Shown here: positions 1 to 6,732 of the stretch, piece by piece | Position numbering within the stretch: position 1 is the first letter of the stretch | Layout of the letters: each line of letters starts with the position of its first letter | Assembly (NCBI GenBank): GCA_003646505.1 | Contig: QMKT01000051.1 | Coordinates: 1 to 10,019, forward strand | From: Campylobacterota bacterium | GTDB taxonomy: Bacteria; Campylobacterota; Campylobacteria; Campylobacterales; Sulfurovaceae | DNA length: 10,019 bases | Direction of reading: 5' to 3' | The notes under the pieces: generated by a model | Seen by the model: only the letters and a program-made list of their open reading frames with translations | Told to the model about the DNA's origin: nothing | Database searches by the model: none | Program-made: the position numbers and the translations under genes

Positions 1-84
1 CACCGCCCAGATAAGAGCTATTAATCCTATGCTACCTAAAAGTGTAGAAATACCTATCATTAAAACAACGATGTTTTCACTCAT
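1..84 (-). CDS. ccoS: cbb3-type cytochrome oxidase assembly protein CcoS, N-terminal part (runs off the left edge)
   Basis: Only the first 28 codons are present. They start at ATG 84-82 and read MSENIVVLMIGISTLLGSIG, then LIALIWAV, which is a single N-terminal transmembrane helix typical of CcoS. CcoS is a very small inner-membrane protein needed to mature cbb3-type cytochrome c oxidase. The gene is usually next to ccoI, as here. The start codon overlaps the ccoI stop in an ATGA at 84-81. A Shine-Dalgarno AAGGA lies inside the end of ccoI (95-91), six bases before the ATG, so the two genes are probably translationally coupled. The remainder, including the short cytoplasmic tail, is outside the window. 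The call rests on helix character plus context, because the visible part is too short for specific motifs. Confidence 0.8.
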   Translation of the reverse strand, partial: MSENIVVLMIGISTLLGSIGLIALIWAV

Positions 85-2498
85 TCTTTATCCTTAAATT
101 TTAAACTTTTTATCCGCATAGAATTTCCGACAACTACCAATGAACTCAAAGACATAGAGAGCGCAGCAACAAGAGGATTGACAAATCCCATAACAGCCAA
201 TGGAACAGCTACTACATTATAGAGTAATGAAAAACCTAAGTTTTCTTTGACTGCCCCGTATGTCCTACGTGAAAGTTTGTAAGACTCATAGATACTTGCA
301 GGCTTCTCATCTAAAAGGACAATGTCACTGACAGATATGGCTACGTCTGCACCATTTCCCATGGCTATGGCAATATCTGAAGAGGCAAGTGCAATGGCAT
401 CATTGATACCATCTCCAACCATGACAACAACATGTTTCTCTTTATGAAATCTGTCTACTAAGGCTGCTTTGTCTTGTGGAAGAAGTTTAGCATGAACCTC
501 CTCTATACCTACTTGAGAAGCCACGCTCTGAGCGCTTTGCTCATGGTCACCTGTGAGCATCACCACTTTCACTCCAAGTTCTTGTATGTTTTTGATGGCT
601 TCTTTAGCCCCTTCCCGTATGGTGTCAGAGAGTTCAAAACGGGCAATGAGTATTTGGTCTATGGCAAAGAAGAAAAGTGCATTTGGTGAATCTGTCTCAA
701 CAGAGATCTCTTCAGCTTGTAATAACTGTGCGTTACCTCCCATGAGTTGTTTGCCATTATAACTAGCCTTTAATCCTTTTGCTTCAATGCTGTTAATCTC
801 TTCAAGGTTCAGTGTATGGATCGTCTCATACTCTTTCTCAAGATAGTTTGCAATGCCTTTGGAGATAGGATGGTTGGATGTATTCACCAGTGCATGAAGC
901 AGGGAAGGATCAAGATCTGCAAAAATTTCTGTGTTAATGACAGAAGGTTTACCTTCAGTGATGGTGCCTGTTTTGTCTAGTGCCAGTATATCGCTTTTTG
1001 CCATGGTTTCCAAAAAAGAAGCTTCTTTAAAAAGTATGCCTCTTTTTGCTGCGATACTGATACCTACAAGCGTAGCCATAGGTGTGGCTAATCCTAATGC
1101 ACACGGACAGGCAATAACGATCACTGAGATACCTACGATGAGGGCATGTTCAAAACTGCCAACCCAGAAGTACCATCCTGCAAAAGTAAACAGGGCAATG
1201 AGTAGAATAATACTTGAAAAATATCCTGAAACTGTATTTGCGAGTTGTTCAATACGCGGTTTTTTGGTGATGGATTCTTCAAGAAGGTTGACAATGGAGG
1301 TAAGCATAGAATTTGAAGCATCTTTTGTGGCACGGTAATGCAGGAGGGAATCTAAACAGAGTGAACCACTTAAGACAGCATCTCCTTGCTGTTTGTATAC
1401 GGGTTCATTTTCTCCAGTGAGTGAAGATTCATCAAATGAACCTTGTCCCCATATCACTTCTCCGTCTATGACTACTTTTTCACCAGGTTTAAGTTCTAGT
1501 ACATCAGCGACAACAACATTTTCAACAGAGACCAAAGACTTCACCCCTGCATCAATGATTGTAACTTCCGTTGGAGTACTTCCCATAATGCCATCAAGGG
1601 TATCAACAGCATGTTTTTTGCTCAACACTTCAAGGTACTTTCCTACAAGTACAAAAGTGATGATCATAACAACTGAGTCAAAATAGACTTCGCCTTTTTG
1701 GCTTAGCATGGCATAGATGGAGTAAATGTATGCAGAGAGTGCACCTGAGGCTACAAGCGTGTCCATGTTGACGATGTTGTTTTTGTACCCATAATAAGCA
1801 CCTTTGAAAAAGATCCATCCAGAGTAAAAAAGCACAGGTGTAGCCAAGATGAATTCAGCAACATTGAGTATGTCTTTAAAAGATTGTTGTATCCCGCTAA
1901 AATACCCTGCATAATGGGCAATCGCCAACCACATAATGTTCATGGAACCAAATACAGCTACTAAAATACGTGTATAGTAGGTCTTACGTGTTGAGATGGC
2001 ACGTTCTTCCTGTAGTTTAGGATCATAGGGGTAGGCATTGTAGCCAATCGAGCGGATCGTTTCTATAATTTGTGAGAGTTTAAGCACTTCAGGATCCCAA
2101 ACTACTTTGGCTTTGTTGTTGGTGTAGTTGATACTTGTTTCTATGACACCATCTGTTTTGTGCAACACTTTTTCATTAAGCCAGACACAGGCAGAACAAT
2201 GTATGCCTTCAATGATGAGGTTGATCTCACACAGCCTATCTTCATCTGTACGAATATATTTGTTTTTAAATCCTTCAAGGTCAAACTTTTCCAGATCTTC
2301 ACTGTTTTGGTTTGCAGGGTGAAGTTTGGTATCTCCCAATTTATCATAAAAAGTATCTAAGCCCTCAGCATTTAAAAGATGGTAGACACCCTGGCAGCCT
2401 TTACAGCAAAAAGAGAGTTGCTTATCCTCTTGTTTTTCTGTGATCATCGTATCTTCAGAAAATGTAAGATTGCAATGGGTACATGCTAGTTGGGCCAA
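81..2498 (-). CDS. ccoI: Heavy-metal (copper) translocating P1B-type ATPase, CcoI/FixI type
   Basis: This 805-residue inner-membrane ATPase exports Cu+ from the cytoplasm, in this family to feed copper into cbb3 oxidase assembly. The N-terminus has an extra cysteine module (C6-x2-C9 and CCxGC at 31-35), followed by an HMA domain with the metal site C101-S-A-C104. Membrane helices follow from about residue 175. Catalytic marks are TGEN (361-364), the metal-channel motif C464-P-C466, the phosphorylation loop DKTGT starting at D508, the P1B-specific HP pair (543-544), TGD (649-651) and GDGIND (695-700). Helix 7 has N753, Y760-N761 and P766, and helix 8 has M782-S783 with S785-S786. These fit the Cu+ (P1B-1) signature. 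The start is a TTG at 2498 with AAGGA (2509-2505) six bases upstream. The downstream ccoS overlap separates CcoI from general CopA detoxification pumps. The ccoNOQP genes are not in view. Confidence 0.93.
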   Translation of the reverse strand: MAQLACTHCNLTFSEDTMITEKQEDKQLSFCCKGCQGVYHLLNAEGLDTFYDKLGDTKLHPANQNSEDLEKFDLEGFKNKYIRTDEDRLCEINLIIEGIHCSACVWLNEKVLHKTDGVIETSINYTNNKAKVVWDPEVLKLSQIIETIRSIGYNAYPYDPKLQEERAISTRKTYYTRILVAVFGSMNIMWLAIAHYAGYFSGIQQSFKDILNVAEFILATPVLFYSGWIFFKGAYYGYKNNIVNMDTLVASGALSAYIYSIYAMLSQKGEVYFDSVVMIITFVLVGKYLEVLSKKHAVDTLDGIMGSTPTEVTIIDAGVKSLVSVENVVVADVLELKPGEKVVIDGEVIWGQGSFDESSLTGENEPVYKQQGDAVLSGSLCLDSLLHYRATKDASNSMLTSIVNLLEESITKKPRIEQLANTVSGYFSSIILLIALFTFAGWYFWVGSFEHALIVGISVIVIACPCALGLATPMATLVGISIAAKRGILFKEASFLETMAKSDILALDKTGTITEGKPSVINTEIFADLDPSLLHALVNTSNHPISKGIANYLEKEYETIHTLNLEEINSIEAKGLKASYNGKQLMGGNAQLLQAEEISVETDSPNALFFFAIDQILIARFELSDTIREGAKEAIKNIQELGVKVVMLTGDHEQSAQSVASQVGIEEVHAKLLPQDKAALVDRFHKEKHVVVMVGDGINDAIALASSDIAIAMGNGADVAISVSDIVLLDEKPASIYESYKLSRRTYGAVKENLGFSLLYNVVAVPLAVMGFVNPLVAALSMSLSSLVVVGNSMRIKSLKFKDKE

Positions 2499-2504
2499 AT
2501 GTTT

Positions 2505-2509
2505 TCCTT
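2505..2509 (-). promoter_or_regulatory. Ribosome binding site that supports the TTG start of ccoI
   Basis: Read on the minus strand, AAGGA is followed by six bases and then TTG (2498-2496), which continues as Leu/Met-Ala-Gln-Leu-Ala-Cys. The preceding in-frame codon is CAT. No ATG lies between this site and the first metal-binding cysteines, so TTG is the best start. Confidence 0.6.
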
Positions 2510-2522
2510 AACGGGGGTTTTG

Positions 2523-2560
2523 AGTGGGATTATTTTATCTAAATAAGAGTAAAATCCCCT
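2523..2560. repeat. Imperfect inverted repeat in the divergent ccoI / membrane-protein intergenic region
   Basis: On the plus strand GGGATT (2526-2531) pairs with AATCCC (2553-2558). The stem continues inward with TTA/TAA (2535-2537/2550-2552) and TCT/AGA (2538-2540/2546-2548), with small bulges and the loop AAATA. An outer AG/CT pair brings the stem to the base before the ATG at 2561. No U-tract follows on either strand, so it does not look like a terminator. A weak TAAAAT -10 for ccoI (minus strand, 2537-2532) lies inside it. It could be an operator or a translation-blocking hairpin; neither is shown. Confidence 0.3.
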
Positions 2561-2950
2561 ATGGAAAATGTACTACTACTTACTATTATTCTTCTTTTGG
2601 CAGAACTTTTTGAAGCATACATACAGCGCTCCGAAACACTTTTTGGTGTTTTAGAGAAGCTTTATGTTTATTACCAAAAAAGTATTTTTCTCTTTTTCCT
2701 GATACAGCCAGGCTTTTATGTAATCTTGTTTATCGTACTGCTTACGGGAGTACTTAACGTGAGTATGGTATTTTTGTTAGCCATCAAGGTCTTTGACATC
2801 TTCTATAAGATCGAACTCATTAAAAAAGTATTTATACAAGGTGAAGTCTCTGGGGAGATCGCACAAATGTTAGCGTGGAAAATGCCTGCATATTTTTTTC
2901 TCGTGGGCGTGGCGATGTACCCACCATTACTCTTTTATGCCTTGACATAG
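2561..2950 (+). CDS. Small integral membrane protein of unknown function
   Basis: I do not recognise this 129-residue protein. Hydrophobic stretches near residues 2-18, 42-58, 60-75 and 108-128 suggest three or four membrane helices joined by short loops. The middle (about 76-107) is amphipathic and charged, with KVFDIFYKIELIKKVF and a GEVSGEI segment. There are no cysteines or histidines, and no catalytic motif is visible. The ATG at 2561 is the only good start, since the next Met is residue 69, but the ribosome binding site is weak. It is divergent from ccoI and ends 123 bases before the likely rho start. Consensus-like -10 boxes between it and rho suggest it is not simply the first gene of a rho operon. 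The long continuous frame and regular alternation of hydrophobic segments argue for a real gene. Confidence 0.75.
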   Translation: MENVLLLTIILLLAELFEAYIQRSETLFGVLEKLYVYYQKSIFLFFLIQPGFYVILFIVLLTGVLNVSMVFLLAIKVFDIFYKIELIKKVFIQGEVSGEIAQMLAWKMPAYFFLVGVAMYPPLLFYALT

Positions 2951-2972
2951 GTATGGGGAAAAGGCCTTTAAT

Positions 2973-3000
2973 TATAATTTCAGCCAAAAAGGATTATAAT
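2973..3000 (+). promoter_or_regulatory. Tandem -10 boxes upstream of rho
   Basis: Two perfect TATAAT hexamers, at 2973-2978 and 2995-3000, each sit in the octamer ATTATAAT, 22 bases apart. Neither has a good -35 at 16-18 bases, which is normal for sigma-70 promoters of Campylobacterota. Predicted start sites are near 2985 and 3007, giving leaders of roughly 90 and 67 bases to the preferred rho ATG at 3074. The perfect TTGACA at 2942-2947 is 25 bases from the first box and is probably coincidental. Confidence 0.55.
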
Positions 3001-3073
3001 GACATCACTACACGTAGCATAATGTATGGCTAACGTACAATCTCCATCATGCATATTCAAAACAAGAGGACAT

Positions 3074-4402
3074 ATGAGCGATAATAAAAAATCTTCTAAT
3101 GGCAATAATGCCAACAGAAAGAACAGAACACACGTACCAGTCGATGGCTACAAGATAGAAAACCTCCAACAACTTCCACAAACAGAACTTGTGACCATAG
3201 CAAAAGAAGTAAAAGTTGAAAATCCAAATGAATTTCAGCGTAAAGACCTTATTTTTGAAATTCTTAAATCACAGGTAAGCCAGGGAGGGTTCATCCTTTA
3301 TACGGGTATCCTTGAAATTATGAATGACGGGTATGGTTTTTTACGTTCGATAGACGGGAATTTTGCAAACTCGAGCAATGATACGTATGTATCTGGTACA
3401 CAGGTAAAGCGTTTTGCACTGAGAAATGGTGATATCGTTACAGGTCAGGTGCGTTCACCTAAAGACCAGGAGAAGTATTATGCGCTTCTTAAAATTGAAG
3501 CGATCAACTATCTTGCACCTGAAAAATCAAAACAGAGACCTCTTTTTGAAAACTTAACACCATTATATGCCTCTGAACAACTTAAGCTTGAGTATAACCC
3601 TGTAAGAATGACAGGACGTGTACTGGATCTTTTTACGCCCATAGGTAAGGGACAAAGAGCATTGGTTGTTGCCCCACCAAGAACGGGTAAGACAGAACTT
3701 CTTAAAGAACTTGCTCATGGAATCACTCACAATAACCCGGATGCATCACTTATGGTACTGCTTGTTGATGAGAGACCTGAAGAAGTAACAGACATGCAGC
3801 GTTCTGTTAAAGGTGAAGTGTATGCTTCTACTTTCGACCTTCCTGCCCAAAATCATGTACGTACAGCAGAAATGGTAATAGAAAAAGCAAAAAGACGTGT
3901 AGAGATGGGTCTGGATGTTGTGATATTGCTCGATTCCATCACAAGACTTGCCCGTGCTTACAATACCGTAACACCTAGTTCAGGAAAAGTACTTTCCGGT
4001 GGTGTGGATGCAAATGCCTTACATAAACCAAAACGTTTTTTTGGTGCAGCAAGAAACATCGAACATGGTGGTTCATTGACCATTATCGCTACGGCACTTA
4101 TCGAAACAGGTAGCCGTATGGATGAGGTTATTTTTGAAGAGTTTAAAGGGACAGGTAACTCGGAAGTGATACTTAGTCGTCATGTATCTGAAAGACGTAT
4201 CTACCCTGCGATCGATGTGACGAAGTCCGGTACAAGAAAAGAAGAACTCATGGTGGATGCACCGACGCTTCAAAAAGTGTGGGCGCTTAGAAATGCCATG
4301 CAGAACATGGAAGAGGTGGAAGGTCTTAAATTCCTTTTCTCTAAAATGATGAAAACAAAATCCAATGAAGAGTTTCTTTCTATTATGAATGAAGGCGCAT
4401 AA
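3074..4402 (+). CDS. rho: Transcription termination factor Rho
   Basis: Rho is a hexameric RNA-dependent ATPase that ends transcription at untranslated RNA. From the preferred start the protein has 442 residues, slightly longer than E. coli Rho (419) because of a polar Asn/Lys/Ser-rich N-terminus (1-20). A Rho N-domain (about 28-68) leads into the cold-shock-type RNA-binding domain with the RNP1-like DGYGFLR (85-91). The RecA-like ATPase has Walker A APPRTGKT (200-207), the catalytic glutamate region VDERPEEV (231-238), Walker B VVILLD (282-287), and the central-pore Q/R loops including [20 protein letters not shown] (308-327). An ATG 48 bases upstream (3026) is in frame but has no ribosome binding site, whereas 3074 has AAGAGGA just before it. 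The stop at 4400-4402 overlaps the murI Shine-Dalgarno, so rho and murI are probably co-transcribed. Confidence 0.97.
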   Translation: MSDNKKSSNGNNANRKNRTHVPVDGYKIENLQQLPQTELVTIAKEVKVENPNEFQRKDLIFEILKSQVSQGGFILYTGILEIMNDGYGFLRSIDGNFANSSNDTYVSGTQVKRFALRNGDIVTGQVRSPKDQEKYYALLKIEAINYLAPEKSKQRPLFENLTPLYASEQLKLEYNPVRMTGRVLDLFTPIGKGQRALVVAPPRTGKTELLKELAHGITHNNPDASLMVLLVDERPEEVTDMQRSVKGEVYASTFDLPAQNHVRTAEMVIEKAKRRVEMGLDVVILLDSITRLARAYNTVTPSSGKVLSGGVDANALHKPKRFFGAARNIEHGGSLTIIATALIETGSRMDEVIFEEFKGTGNSEVILSRHVSERRIYPAIDVTKSGTRKEELMVDAPTLQKVWALRNAMQNMEEVEGLKFLFSKMMKTKSNEEFLSIMNEGA

Positions 4403-4411
4403 GGATTTTCA

Positions 4412-5203
4412 ATGAAAATTGGCGTTTTTGATTCAGGTCTGGGTGGGTTGACAGTTGTTCAAGCCATGACCAAAGTCATCAAAGGTGCCGAGATCTTCTA
4501 TGTTGCAGATACTCAGAATGCACCTTATGGTGAGAAAACACCAGAGCAGATCTTGGAATATTCCCTTAGTATCACTCAATATCTTATCGATACTTATCAA
4601 ATAGAAGCACTGATCTTGGCCTGTAATACAGCTACCTCTTCCGCCATTAAACATTTACGTGACATGTACCCTTCTTTGATCATTATAGGAACAGAGCCTG
4701 GTATCAAGCCTGCCATTGAACAGACCGATACGGGGAAGATCGGTGTACTTGCCACACCTGCTACACTGCAAGGTACTAAATATCAGGAACTTGCAAATAC
4801 ACTTTCCAGTACCAAAGATGTTGTACTTTATGAACAGGCTTGTCCTGGACTGGTAGAGCAGATAGAAGAGGGAAAAATACATAGCTCGCAGACGAAAACC
4901 TTATTAGAGAACTGGTTGATCCCTATGAAAGAAAATAACGTAGATACTATTGTACTGGGATGTACGCATTATCCTTTAGTCAGTCATATGATCAAAGATA
5001 TTATGCAGTCCAATGTGAAGCTTATCCATACGGGTCATGCAATTGCAAAACATCTTCTTCTTTTAGGAGAATCCAAAGGCCATAGCAATGCAGGGGACTT
5101 ATCTGTAACTATTCATACAACAGGAGATATCCAGGAGCATCTTATAGATGATATTCTTGATACTTATGAAAATGTACACAAGATAGAAATACCTACAGCT
5201 TAG
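4412..5203 (+). CDS. murI: Glutamate racemase
   Basis: MurI interconverts L- and D-glutamate in the cytoplasm without a cofactor, supplying D-Glu for peptidoglycan. The 263 residues match the usual family length. The N-terminal substrate loop FDSGLGG (6-12) is present, as are NAPYG (36-40) and the two-cysteine mechanism: C71 in ACNTATS and C184 in GCTHYP, with H186 beside it. ATG 4412 has AAGGA (4401-4405) six bases upstream, formed from the last bases of rho. The 9-base gap to rho indicates an operon, an order also found in related Campylobacterota (from memory, not checked). The C-terminal 50 residues are less conserved, as usual. No regulatory element specific to murI is visible. Confidence 0.96.
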   Translation: MKIGVFDSGLGGLTVVQAMTKVIKGAEIFYVADTQNAPYGEKTPEQILEYSLSITQYLIDTYQIEALILACNTATSSAIKHLRDMYPSLIIIGTEPGIKPAIEQTDTGKIGVLATPATLQGTKYQELANTLSSTKDVVLYEQACPGLVEQIEEGKIHSSQTKTLLENWLIPMKENNVDTIVLGCTHYPLVSHMIKDIMQSNVKLIHTGHAIAKHLLLLGESKGHSNAGDLSVTIHTTGDIQEHLIDDILDTYENVHKIEIPTA

Positions 5204-5272
5204 CTTATCTTCAGTATAAGCGTTACTTCACTTACTATTATAAAAAATTATTTTTAACTATTTTAGTGTAAC
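5203..5272 (+). repeat. Two adjacent inverted repeats just after murI (possible weak terminator or RNA end)
   Basis: GCTTAT (5203-5208) and ATAAGC (5216-5221) form a 6-bp stem with a 7-base loop that starts on the last base of the murI stop. Directly after it GTTAC (5222-5226) pairs with GTAAC (5268-5272), ACT (5230-5232) with AGT (5265-5267), and TAAAAA (5241-5246) with TTTTTA (5251-5256). All are AT-rich and lack a clean GC stem with a U-tract, so a terminator role is only possible. They may protect the rho-murI mRNA end. Confidence 0.3.
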
Positions 5273-5297
5273 AATAGAATAGTATAAAGTTTAACTA

Positions 5298-5306
5298 TGC
5301 TAGAAT
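5298..5306 (+). promoter_or_regulatory. Extended -10 promoter for the rhodanese unit
   Basis: TGCTAGAAT has the TGn extension followed by TAGAAT, one mismatch from TATAAT. No -35 is evident. The predicted start is near 5312-5313, only about 8 bases before the structured leader candidate at 5321 and about 180 bases before the first rhodanese ATG. Direct repeats TTTAACTAT (5253-5261, 5290-5298) and TAGAATA (5275-5281, 5301-5307) overlap the promoter. Confidence 0.45.
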
Positions 5307-5320
5307 AATTATATACGGTT

Positions 5321-5409
5321 ATACGTATTGAAAAAGCCAAGTTTACTGTGAAGTGGATACGGAAAGTAATGGAGCTCTTGTGAGTTTGCAGGACTGCCAA
5401 TGAATGTAT
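5321..5409 (+). ncRNA. Candidate structured 5' leader RNA of the rhodanese unit (class unknown)
   Basis: A closing stem can be drawn by eye. AUACGU (5321-5326) pairs with AUGUAU (5404-5409), with one G-U pair. AUUG (5327-5330) pairs with CAAU (5398-5401), with a 2-base bulge GA. Inside it, three helices can be placed side by side: UUACU/AGUAA (5343-5347/5365-5369), AGCUC/GAGUU (5373-5377/5382-5386, loop UUGU) and GCA/UGC (5388-5390/5395-5397). The last abuts the closing stem. This is less AT-rich than the flanking gap and begins shortly after the predicted transcription start. It carries no convincing ORF. I compared it from memory with c-di-GMP, TPP, cobalamin, glycine, SAM, purine and preQ1 riboswitch cores and see no match. 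An alternative pairing (5338-5346 with 5380-5388, three G-U pairs) competes with this fold. Confidence 0.3.
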
Positions 5410-5492
5410 AAGTTTTATTGTATTAATAATTCTTGAGTCTAAAAGAGTATGCACCCACACATTACATCATATATAAATTAAGGAGTTAGAAA

Positions 5493-6110
5493 ATGAGATT
5501 ATCTTATTTGGCCACTCTCGCACTTAGTACGCTTATAGCCAATGCTAACATTGCCGAGATAGTTGAAGGAATGCCATATGTTGAGGTTGAGGCCGATGGT
5601 AAAACCTATAAAATTGAAAGAGTACAGAAAGAAGATAGCTATCTGACAAATACATTTGCATTAACGTCTCGTCCCTCTCCACCATTTTTTATAGAACCAT
5701 TTACTGTGAGTGATGGTGTTGAAACATATGGTGAGTTGGAAGTTTTAGACTTTATCTCGAAAAAAAAGGGACTATTTATTGATGCGAGATTGGCTAACTG
5801 GTTTGCTAAATCAGCTATACCATCTGCTGTAAATATCCCTTTTAAACTTTTCTTATCTGAAACACCTGAACGTGAAAAGGTACTGAAAGATCTAGGTGGA
5901 GAATATGCAAAGAGTGGAGACTGGGATTTTACGCATGCAAAAACGATACTTTTATACTGTAACGGTGCATGGTGTGGACAGTCACCTACGGCAATTAATG
6001 CACTCATTGATCTAGGGTATCCAAAATCAAAAATGAAATACTATCGTGGCGGGATGCAGTCATGGCAATTATTGGGATTGACAACCATCATCCCTAAGGA
6101 GACAAAATGA
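5493..6110 (+). CDS. Exported rhodanese-like sulfurtransferase, two-cysteine active loop
   Basis: This 205-residue protein has a Sec signal peptide (1-18, probable cleavage after ALSTLIANA), so it should act in the periplasm. After about 75 residues of unrecognised N-terminal sequence comes one rhodanese domain: GLFIDAR (93-99), AIPSAVNIPF (108-117), the active loop CNGAWCGQSP (156-165) with candidate persulfide-forming C156 and a second cysteine C161, and the YYRGGMQSW segment (183-191). Rhodaneses carry sulfane sulfur on the loop cysteine; the donor and acceptor here are unknown. ATG 5493 has a strong TAAGGAG (5479-5485) seven bases upstream. The stop overlaps the next start (ATGA 6107-6110), and the next protein is a paralogue with the same architecture, so this is a tandem duplication. 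A non-catalytic or metal/oxyanion-binding role cannot be excluded. Confidence 0.85.
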   Translation: MRLSYLATLALSTLIANANIAEIVEGMPYVEVEADGKTYKIERVQKEDSYLTNTFALTSRPSPPFFIEPFTVSDGVETYGELEVLDFISKKKGLFIDARLANWFAKSAIPSAVNIPFKLFLSETPEREKVLKDLGGEYAKSGDWDFTHAKTILLYCNGAWCGQSPTAINALIDLGYPKSKMKYYRGGMQSWQLLGLTTIIPKETK

Positions 6111-6721
6111 AAATTATAGCCTTTATATTAATGTTAGCAGTAGTTGCATCTGCAGGAAAGTATGATAAAGTGAAGATCACACCAGATATGCCATATATCT
6201 ATGTGTACCATAAAGGAAAAGCTGTAAAAGTACATAGAATTCAAAATACTAAACATAAACTCTCTGGTGAATATGCAAAGATATACAGACCAGGGAAAGA
6301 TATTCAGCCTATTAAAACGCATAAAGATATTCAAACTATCGGAGAGGTTGAAGTACTTCAATTTATGTCTAAAAAAGGAAATAAGAAAAAAGGGCTTCTT
6401 GTTGATCTTAGACCTAAAAAAGTGTATAAAAAAGAGTCTATTCCTTCTGCCGTGAATATTCCTTATGAAACGAAAGATAATAAAGTAAAAATAAAAAAGA
6501 TACTTAAGATCTTGGGGGCAAAAAGAAAATCTGATGGTTCTTTAGATACAAGTAGAGCATTGGATATTGCTTTTTACTGTGATGGCTTATGGTCAGAAAA
6601 ATCACCAGAGTTTATTAAAACATTTTTAGACCTTGGTTACCCGGCAGAAAAGATACTGTATTACCGTGGTGGTATGCAAATGTGGAAAATTCTAGGGTTT
6701 ACCACCGTAACTAACAAATAA
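6107..6721 (+). CDS. Exported basic rhodanese-like protein, paralogue of the preceding gene with one loop cysteine
   Basis: This 204-residue protein has a signal peptide (1-16, likely cleavage after AVVASA). It aligns with its upstream neighbour along its length: MPYIYVYHKGKAVKVHRIQ (28-46), GEVEVLQFMSKK (79-90), GLLVDLR (96-102), SIPSAVNIP (111-119) and YYRGGMQMWKILGFTT (185-200). The active loop is CDGLWSEKSP: C158 is kept, but the second cysteine of the paralogue is Ser163. By count it has about 35 Lys and 6 Arg against 19 acidic residues, so it is strongly basic, unlike most periplasmic proteins. TAAGGAG (6095-6101) precedes the ATG, and the ATGA overlap implies coupled translation. It may pass sulfur to or from its partner, or bind acidic partners such as the next gene product; both are inference. 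Confidence 0.84.
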   Translation: MKIIAFILMLAVVASAGKYDKVKITPDMPYIYVYHKGKAVKVHRIQNTKHKLSGEYAKIYRPGKDIQPIKTHKDIQTIGEVEVLQFMSKKGNKKKGLLVDLRPKKVYKKESIPSAVNIPYETKDNKVKIKKILKILGAKRKSDGSLDTSRALDIAFYCDGLWSEKSPEFIKTFLDLGYPAEKILYYRGGMQMWKILGFTTVTNK

Positions 6722-6732
6722 GGATAAGTAAA

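Noticed and set aside
931..1338. 135-codon plus-strand open frame opposite ccoI
   Set aside because: It lies fully antisense to conserved ATPase motifs, shows no recognisable domain, and is a by-product of ccoI codon usage.
2942..2947. Perfect TTGACA before rho
   Set aside because: It is 25 bases from the nearest TATAAT, too far for a sigma-70 pair, and overlaps the stop codon of the upstream gene.
3026..3073. Upstream in-frame ATG extending Rho by 16 residues
   Set aside because: There is no ribosome binding site before it, and the added residues lack the polar Asn/Lys character of the following region; ATG 3074 has AAGAGGA upstream.
5321..5409. Known riboswitch class or tRNA in the rhodanese leader
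   Set aside because: The conserved cores of c-di-GMP, TPP, cobalamin, glycine, SAM and preQ1 aptamers, as I remember them, are absent, and there is no T-loop or CCA end. It is kept only as an unclassified candidate.
5263..5460. 65-codon minus-strand open frame in the murI-rhodanese gap
   Set aside because: It has no recognisable product and overlaps the plus-strand promoter and leader candidate; an AT-rich gap gives such frames by chance.
5639..6007. 122-codon minus-strand open frame opposite the first rhodanese gene
   Set aside because: The plus-strand frame has a signal peptide, rhodanese motifs and a strong ribosome binding site; the antisense frame has none of these.
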